Assembly: GCA_014163555.1 (NCBI GenBank)
Contig: JACJGO010000031.1
Span: 1-56,437, forward strand
Direction of reading: 5' to 3'
Length of the DNA: 56,437 bases
Origin: Flavisolibacter longurius
Lineage (GTDB): Bacteria > Bacteroidota > Bacteroidia > Chitinophagales > Chitinophagaceae
This document shows positions 31,900 to 40,391 of this stretch, piece after piece (the first letter of the stretch is position 1; every line of letters starts with the position of its first letter). Position numbers and translations under genes: made by a program. The notes under the pieces were generated by a model, which ran no database searches, was not told the origin of the DNA, and saw only the letters and a list, made by a program, of their open reading frames with translations.

Positions 31900-33276
31900 A
31901 TGACTTTGGAAACGTTAAAGGCAGAACTGGAGCATGTGCTGACGAACGGTGATCCGGAAGAGATCAGGCAATTTCTTGATCAACAGAATATCAGCGATGT
32001 TGCCGAGTTAATTTACGAGGAACCGGAACACGACGCTTCCATCATCATGTACATGTCCATTCACCGGGCATCGGGTGTATTCAAAATTCTGGAAACACCC
32101 ACCCAGCAGGACATTATCCAAAAGCTGCCACCGGGTAAAACAGCCGAACTCCTGAATGAATTGCCACCCGATGACCGTACAGCCCTTTTGGAAGACCTGC
32201 CCAGTGATGTGGTGCGGGAACTGATCAAATTACTGAACCCCGACGAACGCAAGATCACTCTTTCCTTGCTGGGTTACCCGGAGAACAGCGTTGGTCGCCT
32301 GATGACGCCGGATTATGTGTATGTGTATGAAAAAAATACCGTACGGGAAGTACTGGAGATCATCCGGCGGGTGGGCAAAAACAGTGAAACCATCGATGTC
32401 ATTTATGTGATCAATGAAAAAGGCGAATTGCTGGATGATATTCGAATCCGGGAATTCATTCTTGCCCAACCAGATAAAAAAGTTAGTGATTTGATGGACG
32501 AAAGGGTAATCTCCCTGAATGCCTATGCCGACCAGGAAGAAGCCAACGAAGCGTTTAAAATGAATAACCGTGTGGCCCTTCCCGTGGTGAGCAACAGCAA
32601 CAAGCTTTTAGGTATTGTTACCATTGATGATATCCTGTGGGTAGCCAACGAAGAATTTACTGAAGACATCCAAAAGATTGGTGGTACCGAAGCCCTGGAA
32701 CAACCTTACCTTGAAATCTCACTTATGTCGCTGTTCAAAAAGCGGGTGGTATGGCTGATTGTTCTGTTTATAGGTGAATTGATCACTATCAGTGCCATGC
32801 ACCAGTTTGAAGATGAAATTGCCAAAGTTGTAATCCTGGCCACGTTTATTCCCCTGATCATCTCAAGTGGCGGCAACAGCGGATCGCAGGCTGCTACACT
32901 CATCATACAGGCTATGGCCCTCCGAGAAATTTCCATAGCCGACTGGTGGAGCATCATGCGCAGGGAAATACTTTCAGGCTTGATGCTTGGCTTTACCCTT
33001 TGTATCCTTGGCTTTTCGGTTATCTCCATCTGGCACATGCTTTCCAATACGTTTGGAGAGTATTACCTAAGTATTGCCGCTACCATTGGGATTTCACTTA
33101 CCGGTGTTGTATTGTGGGGAACCCTCGTAGGTTCTATGCTTCCCTTGGTGTTGAAAAAGCTAGGTGCCGACCCCGCTGCCTCCTCAACGCCTTTTGTCGC
33201 CACCCTAGTGGACGTAACAGGATTAATCATATATTTTTCGGTTGCCCTGATGATCTTAAAAGGAAAACTGCTGTAG
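31900..33276 (+). CDS. mgtE: Magnesium transporter MgtE
   Basis: A 458-residue Mg2+ channel. In order it has an N-terminal MgtE_N superhelical domain (about 15-125, with PPGKTAELLNELPPDDRTAL, LLEDLPSDVVRELIKLL), a CBS pair (about 130-255, VGRLMTPDYVYVYEKNTV, VVSNSNKLLGIVTIDDILW) and a five-helix pore domain (about 280-455, with FIPLIISSGGNSGSQAATL as the selectivity region and DPAASSTPFVATLVDVTGL). The soluble domains sense intracellular Mg2+ and close the pore. It lies 74 bp upstream of glmS on the same strand and could be partly co-transcribed. Confidence 0.95.
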   Translation: MTLETLKAELEHVLTNGDPEEIRQFLDQQNISDVAELIYEEPEHDASIIMYMSIHRASGVFKILETPTQQDIIQKLPPGKTAELLNELPPDDRTALLEDLPSDVVRELIKLLNPDERKITLSLLGYPENSVGRLMTPDYVYVYEKNTVREVLEIIRRVGKNSETIDVIYVINEKGELLDDIRIREFILAQPDKKVSDLMDERVISLNAYADQEEANEAFKMNNRVALPVVSNSNKLLGIVTIDDILWVANEEFTEDIQKIGGTEALEQPYLEISLMSLFKKRVVWLIVLFIGELITISAMHQFEDEIAKVVILATFIPLIISSGGNSGSQAATLIIQAMALREISIADWWSIMRREILSGLMLGFTLCILGFSVISIWHMLSNTFGEYYLSIAATIGISLTGVVLWGTLVGSMLPLVLKKLGADPAASSTPFVATLVDVTGLIIYFSVALMILKGKLL

Positions 33277-33350
33277 AAGCAGGTTCGTCGGAATCATTTC
33301 TATTTTTCCCCGATTTTGTTTTCTTTCGCAGCTTTCGTAAAATCTCAATT

Positions 33351-35186
33351 ATGTGTGGAATTGTAGCTTATATCGGTCCCCGCGAAGCCTATCCAATAAT
33401 CCTGAAAGGATTAAAACGACTGGAATACCGCGGTTATGACAGTGCTGGTGTTGCCCTTTTGAACAGCGGTCTGAAAGTGTATAAAAAGAAAGGCCGCGTA
33501 TCCGACCTCGAAGAAAATATTGTGGGCAAAGACCTGCATGCGCATATCGGTATTGGCCATACCCGCTGGGCTACTCATGGCGAACCCAATGACTGCAATG
33601 CCCATCCGCATCTTTCCAACAGCGGTCGCCTTGCCATGATTCACAACGGGATCATCGAGAACTATGCGCAGTTAAAACAGGAACTAAAAAACAAGGGATA
33701 TAAATTTCAAAGTGATACGGACACGGAAGTGCTTCTCAATTTTATTGAAGACATCCAGGTCAACAACAATTGTACACTGGAAGAAGCCGTGCGTATTGCC
33801 TTGCGGCGGGTAGTCGGTGCCTATGTGATTGTGCTGATTGACCAGGAAAATCCCGATACCCTGATTGCTGCCCGCAAAGGAAGTCCCTTGGTAATTGGTA
33901 TAGGAAAGAATGAACATTTCCTCGCATCTGATGCCTCTCCTATTATCGAATACACCAAAGAGGTAGTGTATGTGAACGACTACGAAGTTGCCATCATCAA
34001 ACCCGATGAACTGATTTTAAAAAATCTCGGGAATGAACGGCAGACGCCATATATCACCAAGCTGGATATGGAACTGGCAGCCATTGAAAAAGGCGGTTAC
34101 GACCATTTTATGCTAAAGGAAATTTTTGAGCAGCCGCAAACTATCTATGATTGCTTGCGTGGCCGCCTGGATGCTGAAAAGGGAACCATTACCATGAGCG
34201 GCATTGAAAAATATGCTGAGCAGATCATAACAGCCAACCGCATTGTGATGGTTGCCTGTGGTACAAGCTGGCATGCCGGCCTTGTAGCCGAATACATTTT
34301 TGAAGAACTCTGCCGCATCAATGTAGAAGTGGAGTATGCTTCCGAATTCCGTTACCGTAACCCGGTTATCAACAAAGGCGATGTGATCATTGCCATTTCG
34401 CAAAGTGGTGAAACCGCTGATACTCTGGTGGCGATTGAAAATGCAAAGTCTCAAGGCGCCATCATTCTGGGTGTTGTGAATGTGGTGGGTTCGTCCATTG
34501 CCAGGGCTTCGCATGCCGGTGCGTATACGCATGCCGGTCCTGAGATTGGCGTGGCCTCTACCAAAGCATTTACCGCTCAACTAGCAGTGCTAACGATGAT
34601 CGCTTTAAAGATTGCCCATATTAAAGGCTCCCTCAGCCAGGAACGCTACATGAACCTTTTGCGGGAACTGGATACAGTGCCTGAAAAAGTAAAGACAGCA
34701 TTGGAGCAGGACAATCATGTAAAAGCACTGGCCGAAAAATACAAGGACTCAACAGATGCTTTGTTCTTGGGAAGAGGTTACAACTTCCCGGTGGCGTTGG
34801 AAGGAGCCTTAAAGCTGAAGGAGATTTCTTATATCCACGCCGAGGGGTATCCTGCAGCCGAAATGAAACACGGGCCCATCGCTCTTGTGGATGAAAAGCT
34901 GCCGGTTGTGTTTGTGGCAACGAAAGATTCCTACCACGAAAAAGTAATCTCCAATATGCAGGAGATCAAAGCAAGAAAAGGCCGAGTAATTGCGGTGATT
35001 AATGAAGGCGACAGCCAAAGCACATCGCTTGCCGATGATGTGATTGAAGTACCGGAAGCTGATGAGATCATGGCGCCGATGATCAGCGTAATTCCGCTGC
35101 AACTGCTCTCCTACCATGTGGGTGTTGCCAAGGGCTATGACGTTGACAAGCCGAGGAATCTGGCCAAGTCGGTGACGGTGGAGTAA
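33351..35186 (+). CDS. glmS: Glutamine-fructose-6-phosphate aminotransferase (isomerizing)
   Basis: A 611-residue GlmS that makes glucosamine-6-phosphate for cell-wall and lipopolysaccharide synthesis. The start is fixed by MCGIVAYIG, in which Cys2 becomes the N-terminal nucleophile. The glutaminase domain (1-240) contains GYDSAGVALL, GHTRWATHGEPND and AMIHNGIIENY. Two SIS domains follow, the first with VACGTSWHAGLVAEY, AISQSGETADTL and STKAFTAQLA, the second with GRGYNFPVALEGALKLKEIS and EGYPAAEMKHGPIALVD, ending DKPRNLAKSVTVE. A longer frame reaches back into mgtE but has no coding character. No glmS ribozyme-like leader is evident in the 74-bp spacer. Confidence 0.97.
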   Translation: MCGIVAYIGPREAYPIILKGLKRLEYRGYDSAGVALLNSGLKVYKKKGRVSDLEENIVGKDLHAHIGIGHTRWATHGEPNDCNAHPHLSNSGRLAMIHNGIIENYAQLKQELKNKGYKFQSDTDTEVLLNFIEDIQVNNNCTLEEAVRIALRRVVGAYVIVLIDQENPDTLIAARKGSPLVIGIGKNEHFLASDASPIIEYTKEVVYVNDYEVAIIKPDELILKNLGNERQTPYITKLDMELAAIEKGGYDHFMLKEIFEQPQTIYDCLRGRLDAEKGTITMSGIEKYAEQIITANRIVMVACGTSWHAGLVAEYIFEELCRINVEVEYASEFRYRNPVINKGDVIIAISQSGETADTLVAIENAKSQGAIILGVVNVVGSSIARASHAGAYTHAGPEIGVASTKAFTAQLAVLTMIALKIAHIKGSLSQERYMNLLRELDTVPEKVKTALEQDNHVKALAEKYKDSTDALFLGRGYNFPVALEGALKLKEISYIHAEGYPAAEMKHGPIALVDEKLPVVFVATKDSYHEKVISNMQEIKARKGRVIAVINEGDSQSTSLADDVIEVPEADEIMAPMISVIPLQLLSYHVGVAKGYDVDKPRNLAKSVTVE

Positions 35187-35767
35187 AGGCGGCCTCCCCC
35201 GGCCCCTCCGGTGGAGGGGTGGCCTAAACACAGACCCTTGCTTTTAAACGATACATTTTTAACCTCTGTCAGCCTTTTGATAGAGGCTTTTTGTTTTTGA
35301 CTTATAATGAGCAATATTCAATGCTCAACGATCAATTCCCAAGGAATGGAACATGCAATAATTCCATCCCTTCACCCACGGGTTCAGCGCCTTATTGCGC
35401 ATGGGCTAATGCATTTTATTGCAGTAGAGAAGGAATAGCGCAATACAGCGCCTCCAGTAGCTTTCTTTATCAGCCAGTAAAAAGAATAACCTCATGAAAC
35501 CTATTGTGCAGAATGTGGCTGAAAAGAAAGACTGCGTACCTATTGAAACAAGCAACCTGTAATACATGCCTGTTGTGCGCCGGCCCGGAAAAGGCAGCGG
35601 AGCATTTGCCTTTTCCTTGAACTTTTGGCTCCACCTTTTCTTTCAAGAGAAAAGGTGGAAAACAACCTAAAGGAAGGTAAGTCTGCAATTCAAAAGCAAC
35701 CGAAATCTAAAAATATATAAGTAATTATATATTATGTACATTCCTTATAATCCCCCACCCCGTTTCC
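35187..35767. repeat. 580-bp spacer with terminator and several palindromes
   Basis: No credible gene. Starting just after the glmS stop is CCTCCCCCGGCCCCTCCGG followed by TGGAGGGG, a C/G-rich palindrome. The glmS terminator is at 35262-35290 (CCTCTGTC with GATAGAGG, then CTTTTTGTTTTT). AAAAGGCA pairs with TGCCTTTT around a 10-nt loop near 35590-35615. CCACCTTTTCT pairs with AGAAAAGGTGG around 6 nt near 35630-35660. The accumulation of separate hairpins suggests dispersed intergenic repeats. Confidence 0.6.
35262..35292 (+). terminator. Terminator of glmS
   Basis: CCTCTGTC (35263-35270) pairs with GATAGAGG (35279-35286) with one mismatch, followed by CTTTTTGTTTTT. Confidence 0.7.
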
Positions 35768-35775
35768 TATATTTG
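35768..35775 (+). promoter_or_regulatory. -7 element of the DUF4954 gene
   Basis: TATATTTG, 6 nt before the ATG at 35782; the predicted leader is about 3 nt. The longer open frame that starts at 35734 runs through this box and is therefore rejected as the true start. Confidence 0.65.
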
Positions 35776-35781
35776 TTCCCT

Positions 35782-37986
35782 ATGAATAAAAAGCCCCTGC
35801 GATCAATAGGTTACGACTTTATTCATCCCGACTATTTACCGGAGGGAAAAAATGAATACCACCTGCGGAATTTTCAAAACCGCAATGGTATCAATTACCG
35901 TAACCTCAGTGCCTATGAAATTGAAGTATTGGTTCGCAACCGCAATACATCCGACGACTGGAATAAGATTCAGGTATCGGACGCCTTCAACCCCGAACTG
36001 GTAAAGAACTGCAAGTTCTTCGGACTGGTACGCATAGGCAAGCTGGAAAGCATTGCGCTGGAGTATCATAACCTTACCATGCCGGTTGGCCTATATGATA
36101 GCACCATCATCAGTTGCGATTTTGGCGACAACGTCATCATCAACAATGTGAATTACATGTCGCACTACATCATTGGCAACGAGGTAATGATTGCAAATGT
36201 GAACGAACTGCATGTAACAGACCACGCCAAATTCGGAAACGGCATCATTAAAGATGGCGAAGAGGAAGATATCCGCATCTGGCTGGAAGTCTGCAATGAA
36301 AACGGCGGCCGGAAAATTCTTCCTTTCAATGGCATGTTACCTGGTGATGCCTACCTATGGAGCAAGTACCGTGATGACAAGGAGCTGCTGGATCGATTTA
36401 AGGAATTCACAGAGAAAAAGTTTGACAAGCAAAGAGGGTATTACGGAAAGATCGGTGATAACTGCGTGATCAAAAACACAGCCATTATCAAAGATGTGTG
36501 GGTAGGCAGCGATGCCTATATCAAAGGCGCCAACAAACTGAAAAACCTTACCATCAATTCATCCGAAGAAGCGCCGTCACAAATTGGTGAGGGCTGTGAA
36601 CTAGTAAATGGTATCATTGGTTTTGGTTGCCGCATATTTTATGGCGTGAAGGCTGTACGGTTCTTTATGGCTTCGCATTCGCAACTGAAATACGGTGCCC
36701 GCCTTATCAATTCCTTTTTAGGAAATAATGCTACCATTTCCTGCTGCGAGGTTTTGAATTCGCTGATTTATCCGTTTCATGAACAACACCACAACAATTC
36801 TTTCCTGATTGCAGCTACCGTAATGGGACAAAGCAATATTGCGGCCGGAGCTACTCTGGGATCGAACCATAACAGCCGGGCGGCAGATGGCGAACTCCTG
36901 ACCGGCAGGGGTTTCTGGCCGGGGCTTTGCGTCAGTGTTAAACACAATTCACGCTTTGCCACGTTTACGCTCATTGCCAAAGGCGATTATCCTGCAGAGT
37001 TGAACATCCCCATGCCGTTTTGCCTGGTAAGCAATGATGTCACCAACAACAAACTGGTCATCATGCCAGCTTATTGGTTTATGTACAACCTGTATGCCCT
37101 TACCCGCAATGCGGCCAAATATGCCGACAGGGATAAACGAACAAAAAAGCTCCAGCACATTGAATACAATTTTTTAGCGCCGGACAGTGTCAATGAAATT
37201 TTTATTGCCCTGGACCTCTTGCGGAAGTTCACAGCACGAGCTGCCAAACCAGAACTGAACAGTGAAAAAGATACAGAGGTTCAGCAGGAAGGCGATCGTT
37301 TGTTGAATGATGAAACAATCGATGTTAACAAGCTGGCGGTGTATGCGGAAGGCTTTGAATGCACCAACCGGCCGACACAGATCATCAAAGTAAAAGAAGC
37401 ATATGATATTTATAAAAAGCTGGTTGTGTATTATGCCATGGAGCAAATCCTCCAGTTGATTCAAAAAAATTCCATTGCCTCTTTCGAAGCCTTGCAAGAA
37501 GCCTTGCCAAAAGAAACCCAACGTACGCCCTGGGTAAATGTTGGAGGGCAATTGTTTCCATTGGTCTCCCTTCAATCTTTGTTGACCAACATTAAAAAAG
37601 GAAAAGTCAATAGCTGGAACGAAGTGCACCAGTTTTACAGTGATTGCAGCAAAGCGTATCCGTTGCAAAAATTACAACATGCATATGGTTCTTTGCTGGA
37701 ATTATTGCAGCTACAGCCTGCCGGCTTTACCCATGAACTATTTTTATCACTGCTAAATGAAGCACTCTATTTTAAAGCCTGGATGGTAGATGGCATTTAC
37801 GCTTCCCGTGAAAAAGATTACCAGAATGAATTCCGTAAGATGGTGTATGATAATGAAGAAGAAATGGCAGAAGTAGTAGGTCGTTTAGAAGACAACAGTT
37901 TTATCAACCAACAAAAGGCCGAGCTCGAACAATTCAAATCTTTCGTGAGTAGAATCCGGCAAGATTTCGCTTTACAAACAGCCTGA
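35782..37986 (+). CDS. DUF4954 protein with left-handed hexapeptide repeats
   Basis: A 734-residue cytoplasmic protein of the DUF4954 family, found mostly in Bacteroidota. After an N-terminal motif (RNLSAYEIEVLVRNRNTSDD, then WNKIQVSDAFNPELVKNC) comes a long beta-helix of hexapeptide-like repeats (about 95-400: IISCDFGDNVIINNVNYMSH, KNTAIIKDVWVGSDAYIKGA, CELVNGIIGFGCRIFYGVKA, AAGATLGSNHNSR). These resemble sugar-nucleotide acyltransferases and UDP-GlcNAc pyrophosphorylase tails. The C-terminal 300 residues are helical. No function is established; an acyl- or nucleotidyl-transfer role in envelope sugar metabolism fits its neighbour glmS but is inference. No repeat-domain partner gene is adjacent. 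Confidence 0.85.
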   Translation: MNKKPLRSIGYDFIHPDYLPEGKNEYHLRNFQNRNGINYRNLSAYEIEVLVRNRNTSDDWNKIQVSDAFNPELVKNCKFFGLVRIGKLESIALEYHNLTMPVGLYDSTIISCDFGDNVIINNVNYMSHYIIGNEVMIANVNELHVTDHAKFGNGIIKDGEEEDIRIWLEVCNENGGRKILPFNGMLPGDAYLWSKYRDDKELLDRFKEFTEKKFDKQRGYYGKIGDNCVIKNTAIIKDVWVGSDAYIKGANKLKNLTINSSEEAPSQIGEGCELVNGIIGFGCRIFYGVKAVRFFMASHSQLKYGARLINSFLGNNATISCCEVLNSLIYPFHEQHHNNSFLIAATVMGQSNIAAGATLGSNHNSRAADGELLTGRGFWPGLCVSVKHNSRFATFTLIAKGDYPAELNIPMPFCLVSNDVTNNKLVIMPAYWFMYNLYALTRNAAKYADRDKRTKKLQHIEYNFLAPDSVNEIFIALDLLRKFTARAAKPELNSEKDTEVQQEGDRLLNDETIDVNKLAVYAEGFECTNRPTQIIKVKEAYDIYKKLVVYYAMEQILQLIQKNSIASFEALQEALPKETQRTPWVNVGGQLFPLVSLQSLLTNIKKGKVNSWNEVHQFYSDCSKAYPLQKLQHAYGSLLELLQLQPAGFTHELFLSLLNEALYFKAWMVDGIYASREKDYQNEFRKMVYDNEEEMAEVVGRLEDNSFINQQKAELEQFKSFVSRIRQDFALQTA

Positions 37987-38015
37987 CTTTATTCACAAGC
38001 CAGGCTTTTTGTGTC

Positions 38016-39326
38016 TTATTTTTTCCGGAAGAAGATGCGTACGGGCACACCTTTGAAATCAAAGTTTTCCCGCAGCTTGTTTTCCAAATAGTTTTTATAT
38101 GGCGTTTTAATATCGTCGGGATAATTGGTAAAAAAAGCGAAGGAAGGTACAACCGTTGGAAGTTGCGTGATGTACTTGATGCGGATCGGATTGCCACGCA
38201 CCACCGGAGGATGATACGATTCAATCGCCTTCAGCATAACATCGTTCAACTTGGCTGTGGGAATTTTTTTTGTACGGTTTTCAAACACCTTCAACCCGGA
38301 TTCAATAGCCTGGAAGATCCTGGTTTTGTCTTTCGCTGATATAAAAATTACAGGCACATCATTAAAAGGTGCCAGGCGCTGTTTTAAAACCTTTTCATAA
38401 TCTCTAGCCGTGTTGGTTTCTTTCTCCACCAGGTCCCATTTGTTCACCAGCACCACAAGCCCCTTGCCCTTTCTTGCCGCCAGGCTATAGATGGTCAGAT
38501 CCTGTGCGGCAATGCCTTTTTCGGCATCCAGCAACAAGAGACAAACATCCGCTTCATCCAGCGCTTTAATGGCACGGATCACGGAATAAAATTCCAGGTC
38601 TTCGTGCACTTTTGCCTTTCGGCGAATACCGGCGGTATCGATCAGGACAAAATCTTTTTGAAAAAGGGTGTACCGGGTATGAATGGTATCCCGGGTAGTA
38701 CCCGCTACATCACTGACGATGGTTCGCTCCTCTCCTGTTAATGCATTCAGCAACGAAGATTTGCCAACATTGGGTTGACCGATAATAGCAAACTTTGGCA
38801 GGTTTTCTTCCTCCGGATTTATGCCGGTTTCTTCTTTGATCAACACTGTCACATCATCCAGCAGGTCACCGGTACCGCTTCCGCTCATAGCCGAAATAAA
38901 ATGAACGGTTTCAAAACCCAGGCTGTAAAATTCGGAAGCTTCCAACAGGCGTTCGTTGTTATCCACCTTGTTCACGACGAGAAAAACAGGTTTGGTGGAA
39001 CGGCGCAAAATATCAGCCATTGCATCATCCAAATCCGTCATGCCAGTGGCGGCATCTACGATAAATAGAATAACACTTGCTTCGTCCATGGCGATTCGCA
39101 CCTGCTTGCGTATTTCCCGTTCAAACAGGTCTTCACTTTCTGGGACAAACCCACCGGTATCAATCACATAAAATGATTTGCCGTTCCACTCGGCCGTTCC
39201 GTATTGGCGGTCTCTTGTCACCCCCGGAATGTCCTCCACAATCGCCTTGCGCTGTTCCAGCAAACGGTTAAAAATGGTGCTTTTTCCTACGTTGGGTCTT
39301 CCTACTATCGCTACTGTAAATGCCAT
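38016..39326 (-). CDS. der: GTPase Der (EngA)
   Basis: A 436-residue double-GTPase required for 50S ribosome assembly. G domain 1 opens with VAIVGRPNVGKSTIFNRLLE (residues about 5-24), with DTGGF and NKVD. G domain 2 opens with FAIIGQPNVGKSSLLNALTG (about 177-196), with DTAGIRRK and NKWDLVEK. A C-terminal KH-like domain (about 350-436) contains NDVMLKAIESYHPP and NPIRIKYITQLPTVVP. All G1-G5 motifs are intact and length is normal. Near-consensus box TACCTTTA lies about 20-30 nt upstream. It converges on the DUF4954 gene. Confidence 0.97.
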   Translation of the reverse strand: MAFTVAIVGRPNVGKSTIFNRLLEQRKAIVEDIPGVTRDRQYGTAEWNGKSFYVIDTGGFVPESEDLFEREIRKQVRIAMDEASVILFIVDAATGMTDLDDAMADILRRSTKPVFLVVNKVDNNERLLEASEFYSLGFETVHFISAMSGSGTGDLLDDVTVLIKEETGINPEEENLPKFAIIGQPNVGKSSLLNALTGEERTIVSDVAGTTRDTIHTRYTLFQKDFVLIDTAGIRRKAKVHEDLEFYSVIRAIKALDEADVCLLLLDAEKGIAAQDLTIYSLAARKGKGLVVLVNKWDLVEKETNTARDYEKVLKQRLAPFNDVPVIFISAKDKTRIFQAIESGLKVFENRTKKIPTAKLNDVMLKAIESYHPPVVRGNPIRIKYITQLPTVVPSFAFFTNYPDDIKTPYKNYLENKLRENFDFKGVPVRIFFRKK

Positions 39327-39367
39327 GATTCAATGATTCAAAAATCGCGTAAAGGTAAGCACTATAT

Positions 39368-39403
39368 AACGAAGCCCTTCACCGAAAGGCAAAGGGCTTC
39401 GTT
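39368..39403. terminator. Hairpin downstream of the outer-membrane-protein operon
   Basis: AACGAAGCCCTT pairs perfectly with AAGGGCTTCGTT (12 bp) around a 12-nt loop. It lies after the last gene of the minus-strand operon and before der. The T-run is weak, so termination efficiency is uncertain. Confidence 0.6.
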
Positions 39404-39422
39404 AAATGATAAGGAAAATGCG

Positions 39423-40376
39423 TTATTCAGCCGTATTCAGGTTCTTCATCAGCGATAAGGTTAACCGGATATTCCAATAAATTCCTTCACTGAACGTTCG
39501 GCCCCTTGGCATGGAACCTACTTCCACCCCATAACCAAGATTGACCACACGACCCGTAGGCGTACTGAAAAAACCAAAACGGGCACCATAGTTCATTAGT
39601 TTATTCGTGCTGGCGTTCGGGTCAATCTGGTACACGATTTTCACACCATTGTCTTCACTTTCAACGGTACTGTAAGTGTTGGACGTCGGGTAGATAAAGT
39701 CCAGGAAATATTCACGTATGTATTGCTTCCTGCGGGTACCATACACCGGGTATTTCACCTTTGTATTTTTAATACGGGTAGCGTTGAGGCCTACAAAAGC
39801 AAAACCTGTCGATAACATAGGTGTGGCACTGACTTCTTCCGGTCCCTGATTGGGGTTGTTTACATTGATCAGCGTTGTGTTGTAGTTGGTTGCACTGTTG
39901 GTGATATTTCCATAACCAACCCGTACACCATACAATGCCAATCTTGTCATGGGAACAGGATCCACCGTTACCTGTACGGTTCTGTAACCAACACTTTCCG
40001 ATTTTACCGGCATCCACTCTTCCACTTCTTTTTCTTTGTTGGCAAAAAAATAGGTTATCCCCCCTTCATACCCATATCCTTGTTTTTTACCATTATGTTT
40101 ATACACGGCATATTCATCACTCATATCAAACATAGAACGCATATATTCACCACTGATGGCAACCCGGTTGTTGGCTCTGTAAGATGCCCGGATTGTAAAT
40201 TCTGACCGCGTATTGTTGTCTCCGTTGCTTGCCGTTAAATTCAGTGGCGTCAGTTCAAGCCGAAGATTAGGTGACAGTTTAGGATCTTCTTCCAAAATTT
40301 CACGTTTGGTTTGCGAAAAGGCCATTTGGGAAACAAAAAGTGTCGAAAAAAGCACAGCACTCACTCGAATGTTCAT
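39423..40376 (-). CDS. Exported, probably outer-membrane protein of unknown function
   Basis: A 317-residue protein with a signal peptide cleaved near residue 21 (MNIRVSAVLFSTLFVSQMAFS). The mature part is rich in alternating polar and hydrophobic residues and aromatic strand ends (SEFTIRASYRANNRVAISGE, KQGYGYEGGITYFFANKEKE, MLSTGFAFVGLNATRIKN) and ends with a strand WNIRLTLSLMKNLNTAE. This suggests a beta-barrel or beta-sandwich at the outer membrane. I do not recognise the family. It is the third gene of a minus-strand unit after two DUF3857-type proteins (15-nt gap), which hints at a shared role in the envelope. Confidence 0.75.
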   Translation of the reverse strand: MNIRVSAVLFSTLFVSQMAFSQTKREILEEDPKLSPNLRLELTPLNLTASNGDNNTRSEFTIRASYRANNRVAISGEYMRSMFDMSDEYAVYKHNGKKQGYGYEGGITYFFANKEKEVEEWMPVKSESVGYRTVQVTVDPVPMTRLALYGVRVGYGNITNSATNYNTTLINVNNPNQGPEEVSATPMLSTGFAFVGLNATRIKNTKVKYPVYGTRRKQYIREYFLDFIYPTSNTYSTVESEDNGVKIVYQIDPNASTNKLMNYGARFGFFSTPTGRVVNLGYGVEVGSMPRGRTFSEGIYWNIRLTLSLMKNLNTAE

Positions 40377-40391
40377 ACGTAGTTGTTTTGA

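Noticed and set aside
32946-33350. N-terminal extension of glmS reaching into mgtE
   Set aside because: GlmS must start at MCGIVAYIG with Cys2 as nucleophile; the extension overlaps mgtE in another frame and has no coding character.
33277-33350. Possible glmS ribozyme before glmS
   Set aside because: The spacer to mgtE is only 74 bp and shows none of the expected pseudoknot core; that ribozyme is typical of Firmicutes.
35734-35781. Upstream start for the DUF4954 protein
   Set aside because: The perfect promoter box TATATTTG lies inside this stretch, so the transcript begins after it.
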